Below are positions 24,330-36,800 of a stretch of DNA of 64,000 nucleotides, piece after piece. Below the pieces are notes generated by a model. That model saw only the letters and a program-made list of their open reading frames with translations. It made no database searches and was not told the DNA's origin. The stretch lies in NCBI GenBank assembly GCA_016785225.1, contig JAFBJZ010000224.1:2189001-2253000 (forward strand), in the 5' to 3' direction. Numbering within the stretch: the stretch's first letter is position 1; every line of letters begins with the position of its first letter. Source of the DNA: Psettodes erumei (taxonomy: Eukaryota; Chordata; Actinopteri; Pleuronectiformes; Psettodidae). The position numbers were made by a program, and so were the translations under genes.

Positions 24330-24535
24330 GTTGGCACTGGCACCCGACCATGCAATCAACACAGAGCAGTCGCTTCAGTTTGCAAAAATTAGGAGTGAAA
24401 TTTTTGATTGTGCCATTAAAGAGGGCCCTCATTATGACTTGGCAAGGACAATTTGCATGCTCTAGTCCGCAGAATCTGAATGAGGCTCCAATCAATTATG
24501 CTCATTATCCAGGCAACTGATTGGTATGTGGTCAG
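24330..24535. promoter_or_regulatory. candidate regulatory block with octamer and PBX-like sites
   Basis: The block contains ATTTGCAT (octamer, POU-type, at 24451-24458), 'ccaatcaattatg' near 24487 (PBX/homeobox-type), 'ttggcactggcac' and 'cttggcaagg' (NFI half-site-like) and 'cattatcc'. It is unique sequence ahead of repeat-like DNA. The clustering resembles known developmental enhancers; conservation is untested. Confidence 0.28.
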
Positions 24536-24954
24536 ACACACGTACCCTGCCGAGCTTGCGCCGCGGTTACCGGGCAGGCTAACGACATGCGTACATGCAA
24601 GAGAAAAAAACAACAAAAAAAAGGGCCAAAACTGGAACTTTACAGAGTGGCCCTTTTTCTCACATGTGTGGAAACATACTCACACACAAGACAAAGAAAC
24701 AATGCATGCATAGCGTGTGATGAGGCTGGTTGTTCCACATTAATTAGCAGTTTAATGCATTCTGCATTCTGCAATGCAGTCTTTGTTTTGTTGTTTCTCA
24801 CGCCTAAAGTGTGTGCGTGAGTGTGTAAATGTGAAGATTGACCCAGGGCAAGTGTTTTTTGTTGTTTTTTTTTTAAAAAGGCCATCCTTCATTTGATTCT
24901 TTTTTCCATGTTCGTGATCATGGTCACATTTTCTGTGTAAACTTTGGGAGTTGT

Positions 24955-25118
24955 AATATAAATATTTAGTTTAGTTTTAGTTGTTTTGTTTGTTTTTTTT
25001 ACTGCTGGTCAGACAAAAAAAGAAATTTGTACATGTCGATCTTATTCACTATATTTTAACATTTCATTGATTAAACAAGTAAAGGCAGTGATGAAAATAA
25101 TTGTTAGTTGCAGCTCGA
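24955..25118 (-). repeat. degraded teleost repeat ('ggctgcaactaac' family)
   Basis: The words 'ctgctggtcagacaaaaaa', 'aaatttgtacatgtcg', 'atttcattgattaaacaag' and the terminal 'gatgaaaataattgttagt' followed by 'tgcagct' match, as reverse complement, the family whose plus-strand copy is at 63718. It is truncated and non-coding. Confidence 0.65.
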
Positions 25119-26599
25119 GTTCTGTGCTTCGGGCTTGAAGGTGAGCAACACCTATGGGTGCCACTCTAAAGGCCTTTTACCCAGACCAAATGCACGTGAG
25201 CAGATCATGGAAGGTTGTGGACATGAATGAAGTGCAGCACACAGTCATTCACATCAGAATGGAATCACAGTGTGAATTTTCTATCCTGGTATGCTCTCTG
25301 ATATTGTCTCTCATTCTCATTTTTTACACAAGTCCAGGTGGTATTGGACTGCAGAGCTGCAGAAAAACAACTTTTCCTCCATTCTTATCTCCAGTTTTCC
25401 CATCGTACCCCATTGTTGCCATTCATCAGTACCAGAATCCAATCTAGTGCATATTGTTGAGCTTGAAGTACTGTATTTGGGGTCAAAATTTACTGTAGTT
25501 GAGCGTTTGGCTGCAAAACCTGGCAGGAAACCAGGGTAATGTGCAAAAGTGGTTGTGAAAGTTGGAGTCACTGAGCAGCAGACAGTTAGAACTGGATCTT
25601 CTTTGTCTTATTCTTGGGATATAGTCGAGTCAGTGTTATTTTTATCAGGGAGCTTATCTGGGAATCTCTCCGCAGTGATGTACTGTAACTGCTGGCAGAC
25701 GTTTAAAAAAAGGGTTGCTCCCACCCACGCACTGTATCTGTATTGTAGATTAGAGGAGCCTCACCCGCCACCCTGGTTTAAATATTAATAGAAACGTAAG
25801 CGACCTGTGTTTGTCTGAGTTTTCGTAGCTTCAGAGGAATCCCCCCGGCGAGGCTCCCCAAACAGCCAGGAGAAGTGTTCCTGAACGCAGCGCCCACCGA
25901 CGCTCTGCCAGCTTGAGGAATGTCTTGGCAGATATTAGATTTAGGTCTTCTTCGCCTTGTGGTAATAACCAGGCTGCTTCCCCGCCATGGGCTCAGCGAG
26001 GCTGCGGGGCAGTGTTTGCTCTCATGAGTATCTCCAAGATCATGCCGCTATTGGCAGGTTAAATGACTGGACAGCAGCCCGAACGCACCGCGGCCCGCCA
26101 CGAGTCAGCTCACCCCTCTGGCAAATGTGCTTCTGAGCGCAGACACGGTCGGGGGATAGATTCTGCATTCCAGAGTTCGTCGGAGAAATAGCGGTGGCCT
26201 CGGTAATCAATGCTGCATTAACCTCTCTCATCAGAGAGATATTTGCAGCCTCAGTTTAAGCCGCCGCCGCTCATGTTTTGTGCGTTAAACCACAAATACC
26301 ACGTTTGCTTTGCCTATTTGCGCTCGTCTATAGAGAGTTGTTCTTGTTGACAGAGCTATTAGTCTGAGAGATACCACAAAATTCATCATAGTCACCCTGC
26401 GGTTGTTTCACAAATTCATCATTTCATTACTTTTCCGCAGAGGGTGGCGGAGTGGGGAGAGGGCGAGCGGAGACACCGTGTCTGCGATAACATCCAACTC
26501 CCCAAAGAAAACAAAACGCAGCGGTGGCTGCTGGGGCGCAGTGTAATCGCCACAACAAGGGCAGGAATTAAAATGTAAATTCACGAGTGCTTGTTTAGA
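25119..26599. other. non-coding stretch
   Basis: No gene is supported; frames up to 97 codons overlap in several phases. The part 25830-26530 is richer in G+C and CpG than its surroundings, but I see no promoter elements or splice donor to go with it. Confidence 0.5.
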
Positions 26600-26770
26600 G
26601 GCCCTAAAAAGGTTTTCATTATATCTTGATCAGAAAGCCATTTATCTCAAGGCTCTCAATACGTCTGGCCCCCTAATCTGTCAGACAGATAATTAATATC
26701 TGCTTATTGAGTAAATGAAAGTCATTATGTTGATTTCCTTCAGATAATTTATCTGTCTGTGCTTCACAGT
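26600..26770. promoter_or_regulatory. candidate regulatory block with four GATA-type motifs
   Basis: TTATCT at 26642-26647, AGATAA at 26687-26692, AGATAA at 26742-26747 and TTATCT at 26749-26754 are directly visible. The last two form a near-palindrome (CAGATAATTTATCTG). CAGATAATT occurs twice, 55 bases apart. TAATTA and a CTGTCAGACAG palindrome (TALE/SMAD-type words) lie between them. GATA factors bind WGATAR, so this is a dense candidate cluster in unique sequence. Function is inferred. Confidence 0.35.
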
Positions 26771-28805
26771 GAGGACATTTTATGGTGCTGGCCACTTTGC
26801 CTCAGCAGGCATCGATCACAGTCTTAATATATGCTGTTTTGTTTTGGGTTTTTTTTTACATAATCAGCTGTCAGGTCAAGGTGCTCTTTGTCAATAAAAA
26901 ACAAATTACACAAACAGCATTAAAACAACGCATCACAACCATTAAGGTTTGTACAGGTTCTGCAAAAACTCCCGACAGTCTGAAGCTATTTCTTCTCTGC
27001 ATCACAATCAAAATGCTCCTCTATTCTTCTATTACCGTGCCCCCACATCACTACAAAAGCCCGCTCTCAAATGCAGATCACAACATCAGAACGAGAAACC
27101 ATGGCAACCAACATACATGCCTTGATTGCCACATTCACTGACTATATATATGGACAGTTAATAAATGGTTTGCGGCATTAACACAGAAACAAAAGAGAGG
27201 CTGTAATTTGGAATAATTTTGTAATTGGTGATTTTGAACATTCCACATTTGCGTAATAAATGCAGCTGTGTCCGAGCAGTATTTCACAGCTCGCGCTCTA
27301 AATGTCACTGACTGTGATCATTTTGGACAAAGCTGAATTTGGTAAAAACACTGCATAACAAATTTAATGGGTCACTTCCAGAGTATAAAAAGGCAGTGGC
27401 GAGTTACTGTTATTGTGCTCGTATTATTTCTTTCTCTCTCTCTTTCTGCAGGACAGGAGGAAGATCTGACCCTGGATCCTTTGTGGCTTCGTCTGTAACG
27501 CAGGTCAGTGGAAAATATGCAGGTTGGTGCCTTCAAATGTCAGCTATAGGTCATTTTTAAGGGAAAATTTGCAATGACCTGAAACCAAAAAAATTCAAGT
27601 CAGCAATGCATCTTTCCTGACAGTTCTGCAGCATGTCATTTAGAGGGGATTGGTTTCTCTCAATCATGACAGCGCTTTCTGATTTAGACTTGGAGAAATA
27701 AGAACATTCTCACACAAGTCATTGCCTTGAATAGTATACATTTGTACTTTTATTCCCCTCTTCTTACTGTGGGATTTGGTCCAGTAAAGCAGCAGAGACT
27801 CTGTGTCCGTGTCCTGCTGTGAGCCCTCAGGGCTGAGTGGAGTCCGGTGCTTATCGCCCAGGTGGACGTCCAGCCAGAGAGGCTGCCTCAGCCCAGGGCA
27901 GGCGCCCCTGCTGGCAAGCCTCTGGCCTCGTGCCTTGGCACAGCCGCTCCGTGTTGTCTGGCTCCCTGTCGTCTGGCTCAGCGGGTGGGCCGCGGTCGCT
28001 GCTCGGAGACTGGGTTTGTCCCCTTGCCCGGCGGAGGCAGGGGTGGAAATTAAAGCGGTGAGACTTCTCATCTAATGGGCCGAGGCATTACTGCGAGCTC
28101 GTGCGACTGATGGTGTTGTTTACACTTGTGTCCAAAGCCAAGCAAACATACAGCTGGTGGCTGGCAGGATTGCGTGGGATGTTCACGCCACGGGCTTAAA
28201 TTTAAAGCCACTGTACTGTAGTAGCCATTGTGGCCGTCCTCCTTTATCCTGCATCTGCCCTACTTTAATGCTTCAGACAATTCTGCATTGAACCAAATCA
28301 GTACACTGTCGAACAAAAACTCCAGTGGTCTCAAGCAACTAGTCGCCAGATCAGAATTTGTCATTTGCAATCACTTAAAAGAGAAGCAAACTTGATTTTC
28401 ATTTTCATACTGCAGCTGCAGCAATAGGACTAATTGGAGGAGCAACAGCAAACCATCATGGAAAAATACTTGTACAACAGAAATGTGCGAGGTTGAGGCC
28501 ATATTTATTTCTTAAATGGCAGGTTTGAAAATCTATTTCAATTTCATTTTTTTTTGTTGAATGATTTGACATTTATGACATATGTTGGCGAATACTATTT
28601 CATAACCCCCTCCATAAAAGAAGCAGGATATAACATGTTATTGACGGAGCGTTAAAGGTCTTAGGACTCAGAGGTTGTTAGCATCTGAGCCAGGCACCAT
28701 GTGATGATTAGCCTAGCCTAACAGAAGCCTAGCAAGACTGAACGCACGGGGGAATCATATTCATATTTCTCTGATTTTGTTTGCATGTGTTCATGTTGTA
28801 GTTTA
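26771..28805. other. non-coding stretch with a candidate microexon
   Basis: Apart from the 52-bp candidate exon at 27452-27503, I see no gene. A GC-rich patch at 27800-28060 gives overlapping short open frames on both strands, which is expected from base composition. Confidence 0.5.
27452..27503 (+). other. candidate 52-bp exon, good splice signals
   Basis: The acceptor 'ctttctctctctctttctgcag' is strong, and the segment ends 'aacgcag|gtcagt', a reasonable donor. Two frames are informative. One is open throughout (TGGRSDPGSFVASSVTQ). Another reads QEEDLTLDPLWLRL and then meets TAA. I recognise neither. It could be an exon of a non-coding transcript, an alternative exon or a chance pair of splice-like words. 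Confidence 0.28.
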
Positions 28806-28819
28806 CTGCCCTCTTGTGG
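28806..28819 (-). promoter_or_regulatory. CTCF-like motif
   Basis: Read on the minus strand this is CCACAAGAGGGCAG, an excellent fit to the core CTCF consensus CCAnnAGRnGGCRS. CTCF binds such sites to organise loops. A single motif match is suggestive only. Confidence 0.35.
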
Positions 28820-28974
28820 CCACAGTAGGCTATTGTCTCTTGAAGCTAGCTAGGTTAACTGCTAGCCCTTGCATCTGTGTCTGTTACCTCAATGGCTGTG
28901 GCCCATTAAACAATTGGGCCGGTCGGGGCTTGGGGGGGCTTTTTCTTTTTGAAGGAGGGTTAGTCTGATCTTTC

Positions 28975-29113
28975 TATATCTAAAAGTCACCCACTTCCTA
29001 TTTCTCTCCTGTTCAGAAATACATATTTATAGTATTTATTTGTTTCACTTTCCTCTCAGAAAGAACACTAATAAGCTTTTCATCCCTAAAATACCCAACT
29101 TTTCCTTTAAAAA
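28975..29113 (-). repeat. possible copy of 'gaaatagttcaacatttt' teleost repeat
   Basis: The end 'cctaaaatacccaactttt' followed by 'cctttaaaa' resembles the reverse complement of the terminal 'tttaaaggaatagttcaacattttggg' of a family also seen at 44222. Upstream similarity is weak, so extent and identity are uncertain. Confidence 0.3.
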
Positions 29114-29681
29114 GTGCCAAGAAAATAATGGCAACAACTCACTCAAGTCCATGTGTCAAGACTGAGAAAAATGCCCCGAGTGACAAGGCAAAGTTAAATC
29201 TATCCAGGAGCATTTTCTGTCATGTTGCTGTCTCTGTCCTTTTCAGCAGAAGTCAGAACCTGAGCAATAACACAGATTCCTAATGATTCTGTTTTGTCTT
29301 TTTTTTTTTTTAAGTAGCAGTCAGGCTGAGAGATAGATGAAAAAGCTGAGGAGACATGTCCATGTCTCTTTACAAAACAGATGTTTGGCCTGTGTAATGT
29401 TGAGGAGCGACGTGAGGTACAGGATCTCCTCCGTCCTGTCTGCCGGGGGCCCGCGGGGATGAAGGGTGGTGCGGGTCTGATGGTGACGGTGGGCAGCACT
29501 TGCCGGAGACTGGCAGGAAGCTTTATCTTGAAATGTCTGTCACTCACCCACATTAGACCTTCCCTCTGCGTTCGGAGAGCTGTCATGCCGCAGTTTGCCG
29601 CTCAGCTCCTCAGTGCCCCCCCCAAAGTCGTTACATAACCTGCCACCCCTATCACAAAGAACCATCACAACACCATGGCCT

Positions 29682-29744
<63 letters not shown>

Positions 29745-31539
29745 ACATCCAAAGCACCACAGCCAGAATGAGATGTGACTGCCATGAATGTGCACAGTAA
29801 AGGGCGCTTATAGAATATGTGGGTGAATGAGGTCCATTGCTCCTGATAATACTGATCATACAGTGCTGGAGTCCAAAGTAATTTCCTCCTCTCTCCCCAG
29901 CACCTCCGCCTCTGTATCGGACATAACATCCTGAGTCGGGGGAGATTGGTGGCCAGGATACTGAATTTTTCATGAGGCAGGAAAGGTTAGATAAGATCCT
30001 CCCACGTACTGGAGATAGTGCACTTACAGATCTGTCTTTGGAGCCGAATGGTGAAAAATAAATTTGAATGGCTCAGCTTTTGAATGTGACCCCCTTTAGC
30101 TGAAAGGACATCCAGAGATGAAATGTTCCTGAGCTCAGAAGTGTTGGAACCGGTGTACAACTAACTTCTACCTGGCAGGACGGCCGGAGTGTGACTCATA
30201 AGAAGAATGATGATTGAAACTTAACAATATGTCATGCCTCACATGCTAAACGCAACTCATCACGCAACCTCATTTCCATGAAGCTAAAACAAACTGATTA
30301 AAAACGGCTCTGGTACTTAATGTTTTTGTGAAGTCACATTTTTCCTCTTTTCTTTACCATCAATTTACAGTACTCAACAATTACAGTGATTGTAAAGGAT
30401 AAAAGAAATGTGCCTTCTCATTTCGAGAAAAACATGAAGAAATAGCCACTTAAAGGAAAAGGGTCGACATAATGCTGATTGTTGGGATTGTTATTGTAAT
30501 TTTTAATTTGCACAGAGGAGGTGGGGGAATAAATATAAAATATCCACAAAAGGAATAATAAGGCAAAACTGACAATGTCATTGTATGAGTAATGCCATTG
30601 TTCAAGCAATAAAAGGCTTTTCTTTAATTTTGAAATAACTGGTGAAAGAAATTGCGTTGACAAAATTTCAGGCCTTTATTTTCTTTTCCTCGTTCATCGG
30701 TTTAATTCAATTTTAATTGTTCGCTGAGTTTACTGTATAATGGTATTTACTGTGGCAAGAAATGTTTGCGAATGCAGGTACAGCATGCGTGTCACGGCGA
30801 AATGTTGTGTACAACAGAAACATCCCCGTGATGCTCCTTCTGTTTTACTCCAAACGGTTTGTGGGGAGAGAAGATTACAGCCTGAGGAACGGCCACCAAG
30901 CCACAATCGGTGGAATCCAGCACAGAGATGGCAGTTGGATGGAAGGGGAGGCATGATGCTAGGCCTGGTAAATGCTCCCCTGGGGCTCTCTCCAGGTTGA
31001 GACATCTACAAATATTTCCATAATCACTCGGGGAGCCAACTGATTGCCAGGCCCAAAGCCCAGGTGTAGCAGACAACATGTTTGAGCTCTTAGTCGGAAA
31101 GGTCAGTCGCTGCTCCTCAAACATGGATAAAAGCCACGCTGCCATTTCCAGTCTCATTTTTGACCGCAGGTATCAGTCTTTTCTTGACAGGCATGAGCTT
31201 CCTTCTCGGCGGCTGAGATGAGATAACATCAGAGGGGCCGTAGGAGTGTGAATCGTGTTTTTCACTCAAACTTCCCAGCAGTGTATAGAGCTGGGGGGAG
31301 GGGGGGTCTCTTGGCAGTAATTTCATGTAATTTGGTGAGTTTGTTTTGGTCCAAATCATTTAAGAATCTCTCCCTCTCTGTGCACGTACGACATCCAGCA
31401 TAATTATCCCGTGTGTGTGAATGTTGCCGGTCGCAGTCGGCCACCACTTTTTCTTGCTGGCACACAGTAGCCCACCTAATCAGCTCCATCTCAGCTCAAA
31501 CTCTCACTGCCTCACTGGAGGCCCCTTCAGCTGAGGACA
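29114..31539. other. non-coding stretch with a long CA repeat
   Basis: No gene is supported. The main feature is the CA tract at 29683. AT-rich unique sequence at 30200-30730 holds nothing I can assign, and the short open frames at 30740-31157 overlap on both strands. Confidence 0.5.
29683..29748 (+). repeat. long (AC)n microsatellite
   Basis: About 28 uninterrupted AC units are followed by a short TC interruption and a few more units. This is the longest dinucleotide repeat in the window and likely polymorphic. It produces spurious CVCV open frames on the minus strand. Confidence 0.95.
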
Positions 31540-31790
31540 TGTTTTGACATGCAGGTCAGCTCTAAAATTAAGCTTGCATGACACTAGCGATAATCAAGAA
31601 ATGGCATTCCATTTGTGTTAAGCCCCGCTTGTTGAGCTGACCATTAACCGACGGTGACTCACCGCTTGTTTGGCGGGCTACCGTGACGCGTGCCAACTCT
31701 TTTTGCAAATAATGATTAAAGGACTTTTGTTGGTGCGAGCCTTTTTTCGCATTGCGGGATAAAAATGACCTTTGAGTGCTTTTCAGAGCT
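31540..31790. promoter_or_regulatory. candidate regulatory block
   Basis: Unique sequence holds 'cttgcatgacactagcgataatcaag', 'gaccattaaccgacggtgactcac' and 'tttttgcaaataatgattaaagg'. The last combines an octamer-like TGCAAAT with a TAATGATTA homeobox pair. A tract of this kind, free of repeats, is a plausible enhancer; there is no direct proof. Confidence 0.22.
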
Positions 31791-33419
31791 GAAGAGTTGT
31801 CAAAGCGTAATGTGGGAGTGTGAGTTGATGGGTATGTAATTTATGGGGACGCAGTGAATTTGTTTTCACGTTGGTGCTGGCGAAAGAAAAAAAAAAGGGA
31901 GTCTGTGGATTATAAACTTTTTTTTTAAAAAGAAAGAAGCTGCTTTCCATGAGATTTTTTGTTTTTCATGGGAGCCAATTCGTAAACAGCAGCTGCTGCA
32001 TTTTTCCTCACTCTGCTGAACAATTCAAGATTATGTGGAAAGATCTTATTCATGTCAAGTCAGTGTGCGGCGCTTGTAACCAACGCTCATTTCACCGTAT
32101 TAAGAGTCTCTTTGATAACGGTTGGAACTGCCAAATGAAGGGCCGGTACAGGTAGCCCCCTCCTGACATTCAAGGGCATATTTGGTCACGGCAGAGAGGG
32201 ATGGTGGGTGTGTCCACACCCACTCATTTGATGACCCCTACAGATGTGCTTTGATAAATATATATGTGTTAGTGTTTTGTACTGTCGGGCGAGGGAACTG
32301 TGTAGAGGTGAGTGTGTAAATCCAGAATGGAAACGGGTCATGGTGTTGCATATGGCGGTGAGACAGTTTTTCTCCCCCTGGGCTGTAAAGAGTGACCTCT
32401 TGGCATTGATGAGTTCTACATTTAATTTTACATCCTTTTTTTTTTTTTTTTTGCATCTTCTATGGTCAGGTTTGGGCACTTTGGTGAAAGTTAGGGAAAG
32501 ATGTGAACCTTTTTTATCAGTCCAGGTATTACTGGTTTTCAGTTTTAATTTGAGGCTTTCGACCACAACCGCTGGGCTTCCTCACTGAATGGAATGTTGG
32601 CAGCTGCCGTGCAGATGAGGTCATACGCATGATGGGTCGTACAGTAGGATATGACATCACTGATGTAATGAGCACCTTGTGACATCACCTGCGTCATTTT
32701 GCTTGCCTGTTACATCACTGCACATGCGCTTGTGTGTGTCATCTTTCCTGCCATCAGCTCATCATTAAAAAAAAAAAAAAAAAAGATTTCATTTAGTTGA
32801 GATTATGACAAATGATAGTTATTTTTATTGTATGTGGACCGAAGAGTTCCTCTTTGGAATGTGGCCTTTTTAAGTCCCAAGGGGGTAATCACTACATTTC
32901 CCAGTGATGCCTGCTTGGCTAAGCAGTTTTAATACACAAATCAATTTTGCATTACCCCCTTCTGGCTGTGAGTGCTCATAGTGTTAGAGCCATGAAAAAT
33001 TGATGGGCCTTAGCATGCAGATTGCAACCCTGGTGAATCTTAAATCTGGCCTGGCCTTTTTTTTTTTTTTTTTTATAGATGGGACAACGTCAATGATGTC
33101 ATTGGGGTGGGATGACTGTTTGTTTAGCTTGTGAAACTGTTGTTCAGCTTCTTTTTTTTTAATCAACTGACAGCTGCTCTAACGGTTACAAAAAAAAAGT
33201 TAAGCAGAGCATGAGAAAGTCAGATGTGTGAGGGGATGTGAGGAAAGTGAAAAAGTTTCCTATAACCCAAATTGACAGATGCGGAACCCCCCAAATCTAA
33301 ACTATTATTCTTCCTGCTTCTCTATATTAAAATGTCTTAAATATAATGACCACTATCTTAAAGAGTATTTGTTTTTGCCAAAGCAATTATATAGTGTCAT
33401 TTGGTGAACCGCTCTGTAT
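31791..33419. other. non-coding stretch with homopolymer runs
   Basis: No gene is supported. Homopolymer runs lie at 32436-32452 (T), 32767-32784 (A) and about 33057-33074 (T). A cluster of TGACATCAC words at 32652-32718 is listed separately. Confidence 0.5.
32652..32718 (+). promoter_or_regulatory. three TGACATCAC-like repeats
   Basis: TGACATCAC occurs exactly at 32652-32660 and 32680-32688, with a one-mismatch copy (TTACATCAC) at 32710-32718, about 28-30 bases apart. A GCGTCA half-site is at 32691. These resemble ATF/CREB-type binding words. The spacing could also reflect a small degenerate tandem repeat. Confidence 0.3.
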
Positions 33420-33840
33420 TTGACCAGCTGATGACTTGACTGCTGAAAGAAATTATAGCGCCCATAATTAGCTTTCGCTATGAAATGAAGCTATCATGGA
33501 AGAGAATGAGGAAATTTCACACTTTGGAAATTAGATTTTGCAAGGTGCTGTGTCGATGTCCTTGAGGCACATCAAAAAGGCTTTTTGTTCCCCTCTCACT
33601 CAGTCCTTTCGTTGACGAACGCAGACAAAAATCTGCAATGAACGGCAAATTGAACAGCAAAGAGGCAATTTTTGAGGATCTAACTGCCGCATTTGCTAAT
33701 GTAATGATTTCTCCCACTCCGACAATACAGGAGATCGCTCTGTTCAGTCCTTGCTCTTCAAATCTGCGGCACTGGTAATCACAATCAGGACTTTCTTCAA
33801 GCATGGTTTGAGAAATTATTATGTGACATTTCACCACATC
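33420..33840. promoter_or_regulatory. candidate conserved non-coding block
   Basis: About 420 bases of unique sequence lack simple repeats and contain 'cccataattagctttcgc' (TAATTA at 33465-33470), 'atgaagctatcatgg', 'tttgctaatgtaatgatttc' and 'actggtaatcacaatcagg'. Open frames cross it but look random. By eye it resembles deeply conserved enhancers; this needs alignment. Confidence 0.28.
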
Positions 33841-36800
33841 AACATGAAATTAACTTTAAAATTATTTAGCCTCTTGATAGTAGTTTTTGTGCATTACTGT
33901 CCTCCAAACAGTGTTCACTTATAGTAGTTTCAAACGCCGCACCTTTCATGGCCAAAACAGGCGTCAACGTTGAATGAACAAATCTGTAGAAAAACATATA
34001 TTTATGTGTTGAAAGTGTCAAAGTTTGCAGATATGGTGAGCAATACTGTAAGTCAAAATATGCACATTATCTGAACTTATGTGTGCAATAAGAAAGATTT
34101 TGAATGTGTTTATCGCTCAGCAGCCCCCTGATCAGATAAAGGATCCTGATTATCCCTTCACAATGTAACTGTCAAACATGTCTCCACATGCGGAGAAAAC
34201 GTAGCACATGTGGCGATAAGACAAACGGGATGTACTGAGGTCTTGATCCAGAGCAAACTGCTTCAGCGGCATCTCGGATTGGCTGAAGCCTGAGTTATTT
34301 GGACATGGTGACATGAGCAGCCCGACATGCAAACGTACTGACTTACATGCTCACCGTTCAGTTGCACAAGTCAAACGCTTTGGCAAATGGAAGAACGTCT
34401 TTTGTGGCAACAGTTGTTTTGTTTTTTTTGGTGTGCACAAATCTAAACCTGGTGTACCTGATTCCAAAAACAGGACACTGCGGTCAACAGTTTCTCTGTG
34501 GAGCAGGGTGGGGGTGTGTGTGATTGGGGGGGTTGTTGCCATGACAATAGTAATGTCACTTCAATGGCAGAGATGTTAAGATGGCGGGTGTGCTGCATTT
34601 CATAAGCAGGTGCTACGCACTGAGGAGAAGGGATGCAGATAATGGAATCAATTTCCTGGGTTTCCTGAAGCAGAGAGCTTGCTGAAAAATAATAAAGGAA
34701 TTAAATGAGCTAGCACCAAACATCATTCACGGCGCACCAACGGCTATTTGAGTTCAGGTGGCTCCTCAGTCGTTAGAAGTGGAGGGCGAGAAAAGCCAGA
34801 CTTTGCTTCCTCTCGTTACTCGCTGCGGTTCCTCATTAGCCGACTTTTTACCTCATGAGAAAGTTTTATCGCAAGCGGGATGGGGTGGGACTGACTGAAG
34901 GAACAGAGGGAGGACAACAGCCTAAACGCAACGAGCTAAAATAAAGACGTGTAATTGACTCCACAACCGCGATCGTGTCCCGTCCAACGCTGGCTGACTT
35001 GCAGGTCGTCTTATTGCAGGCACAGTAGCGAGTAATCCTATCAGTTCGCTGCTGCATTGGGCTATGTGATAGTCTGCTGCAGGTCAATGACAACGATTTT
35101 TTTTTCGTACCATCTGCCTGCTCAATACTAACATGCTTATTTTGTACTTTTGACCTTCTGGCCTTGTGAGCAGCAGTGTCCCCAGAAAAGCAAAGCATCT
35201 GTCACAAATCGCCGAGAGCTTGGATTGCACAAAAACTTTTTATTAAACGCTGTCAGCTGTGAGGGGTTAAGGCATGAAATATATAAACTGAGATCTTAAA
35301 ATGATAGCGGGTACCAGTGAGCTGGAAATGTTTTTGCCAATATCTCAGACATCAGACATTTACTTATCTAATGTGTTGTTTTAGATTGCTGTACCTCCCC
35401 TGCCGCAGAGCGATTGCATTTGGATATTGGGATGCTTACTCCCTATATGCTGGAATACTGGACTTATGTTGACCACACACAACGCTAATGTTGCTTTGTG
35501 TCGACTTATGAATTGACGACTGTTGACATCTGACATATCATCAATAATGCTGCTTTTTTTAAGAGTTCTTAACCTTTGAGTCAGTTTAGATGTTAATGTT
35601 ATAAAAGGTCGGAATTAGAAAGGCGCCTTTAACATGCATTTGCACGTTCAGTGTATGACTTGGATGATTTTCATATTCCCTTGCCGCAGCTTAGCTCTCT
35701 GTACTTTTTGCAACCTTTCCCATGATTTCATGATCATCCACCATCTTGTCGTCTGCAGGCTTTTCTTGTCTCCAACACTTTCCAGTTATGTTTGTGGCGT
35801 CTGGAAATAGCAGAGTGAAAACTATCTGCTTCCCTCCTCTCAGACTCAGAATTCTGCAAAGACCAATTTCGGGTGCCGCAATAAATTTAGCACACCATTA
35901 TGAAACACCGACTCATTTGGCTACAAGGTGGCTCAGTCCCCCGTTGCTGGACAACCCCATTGATTGGACATTCCTCTGAACATAATTTCAGACGTGTTGA
36001 AAGGGACATTAGCTGCCTGTGCAAGCTGTTCTGGGGAATATTGGTCCTCTACATCAACTCAAAGAGGCTGAGCAGCCAAGCAATTCTCTTCCTCTCAGTC
36101 TGTTCAGTGACAGTGAGCCGCATTACTGCAACCTAATGTATGACGGTTATTATGTTTACTGCACGTCCGCAAGTGTCACTTCGAAGTGTGATTAGCATGG
36201 CAATTAGGATATTGACATGAAATGACACTGTTGCACGTGAAATGTTGTCTCCGTCAGTATTTTTACGTCTCGGTGCATGAATGTGTCAAATGACCTTTCC
36301 TTTAGAATTGAGTGATTTCACTGCTTTTATGCTTTGAAAAGCGAATTTTAACTTAAATATCCATCAGACTTTTTTTATCACATCAGTTAAAGATGCATCA
36401 AAGGTTCAGAAATCCACATTATACCAGCCAATTGACTTCTGTATCTTGGCAAGCCTGCCAGCAGAAGATAGAACAGGCTTATAGTGTGCTCCATATACTG
36501 CCGTAGTATCTAAGCCAGTGATCATCCCCCACATAATTATGTATAAGGGACTGTATTGTATGGGAGCAAATTTCCATTTGCAAGTAGAACACTTGAATAA
36601 CAAAAAGGTATATTGTATGAGCTTTAAATACACCTTATCGTCAGATGACACTTATGCTCAGTGAAATGATGTGCCATGTCTAACTTAGCAATAAGGTACA
36701 CACAAAGCTGAGAAGTTACCAAGAGAAGAGCGAAGGACAAACTTCAAATCACCAACAGTTCTGTTTTCAGATCCCCATTAGCTTCCACCGAGTTCCTGTT

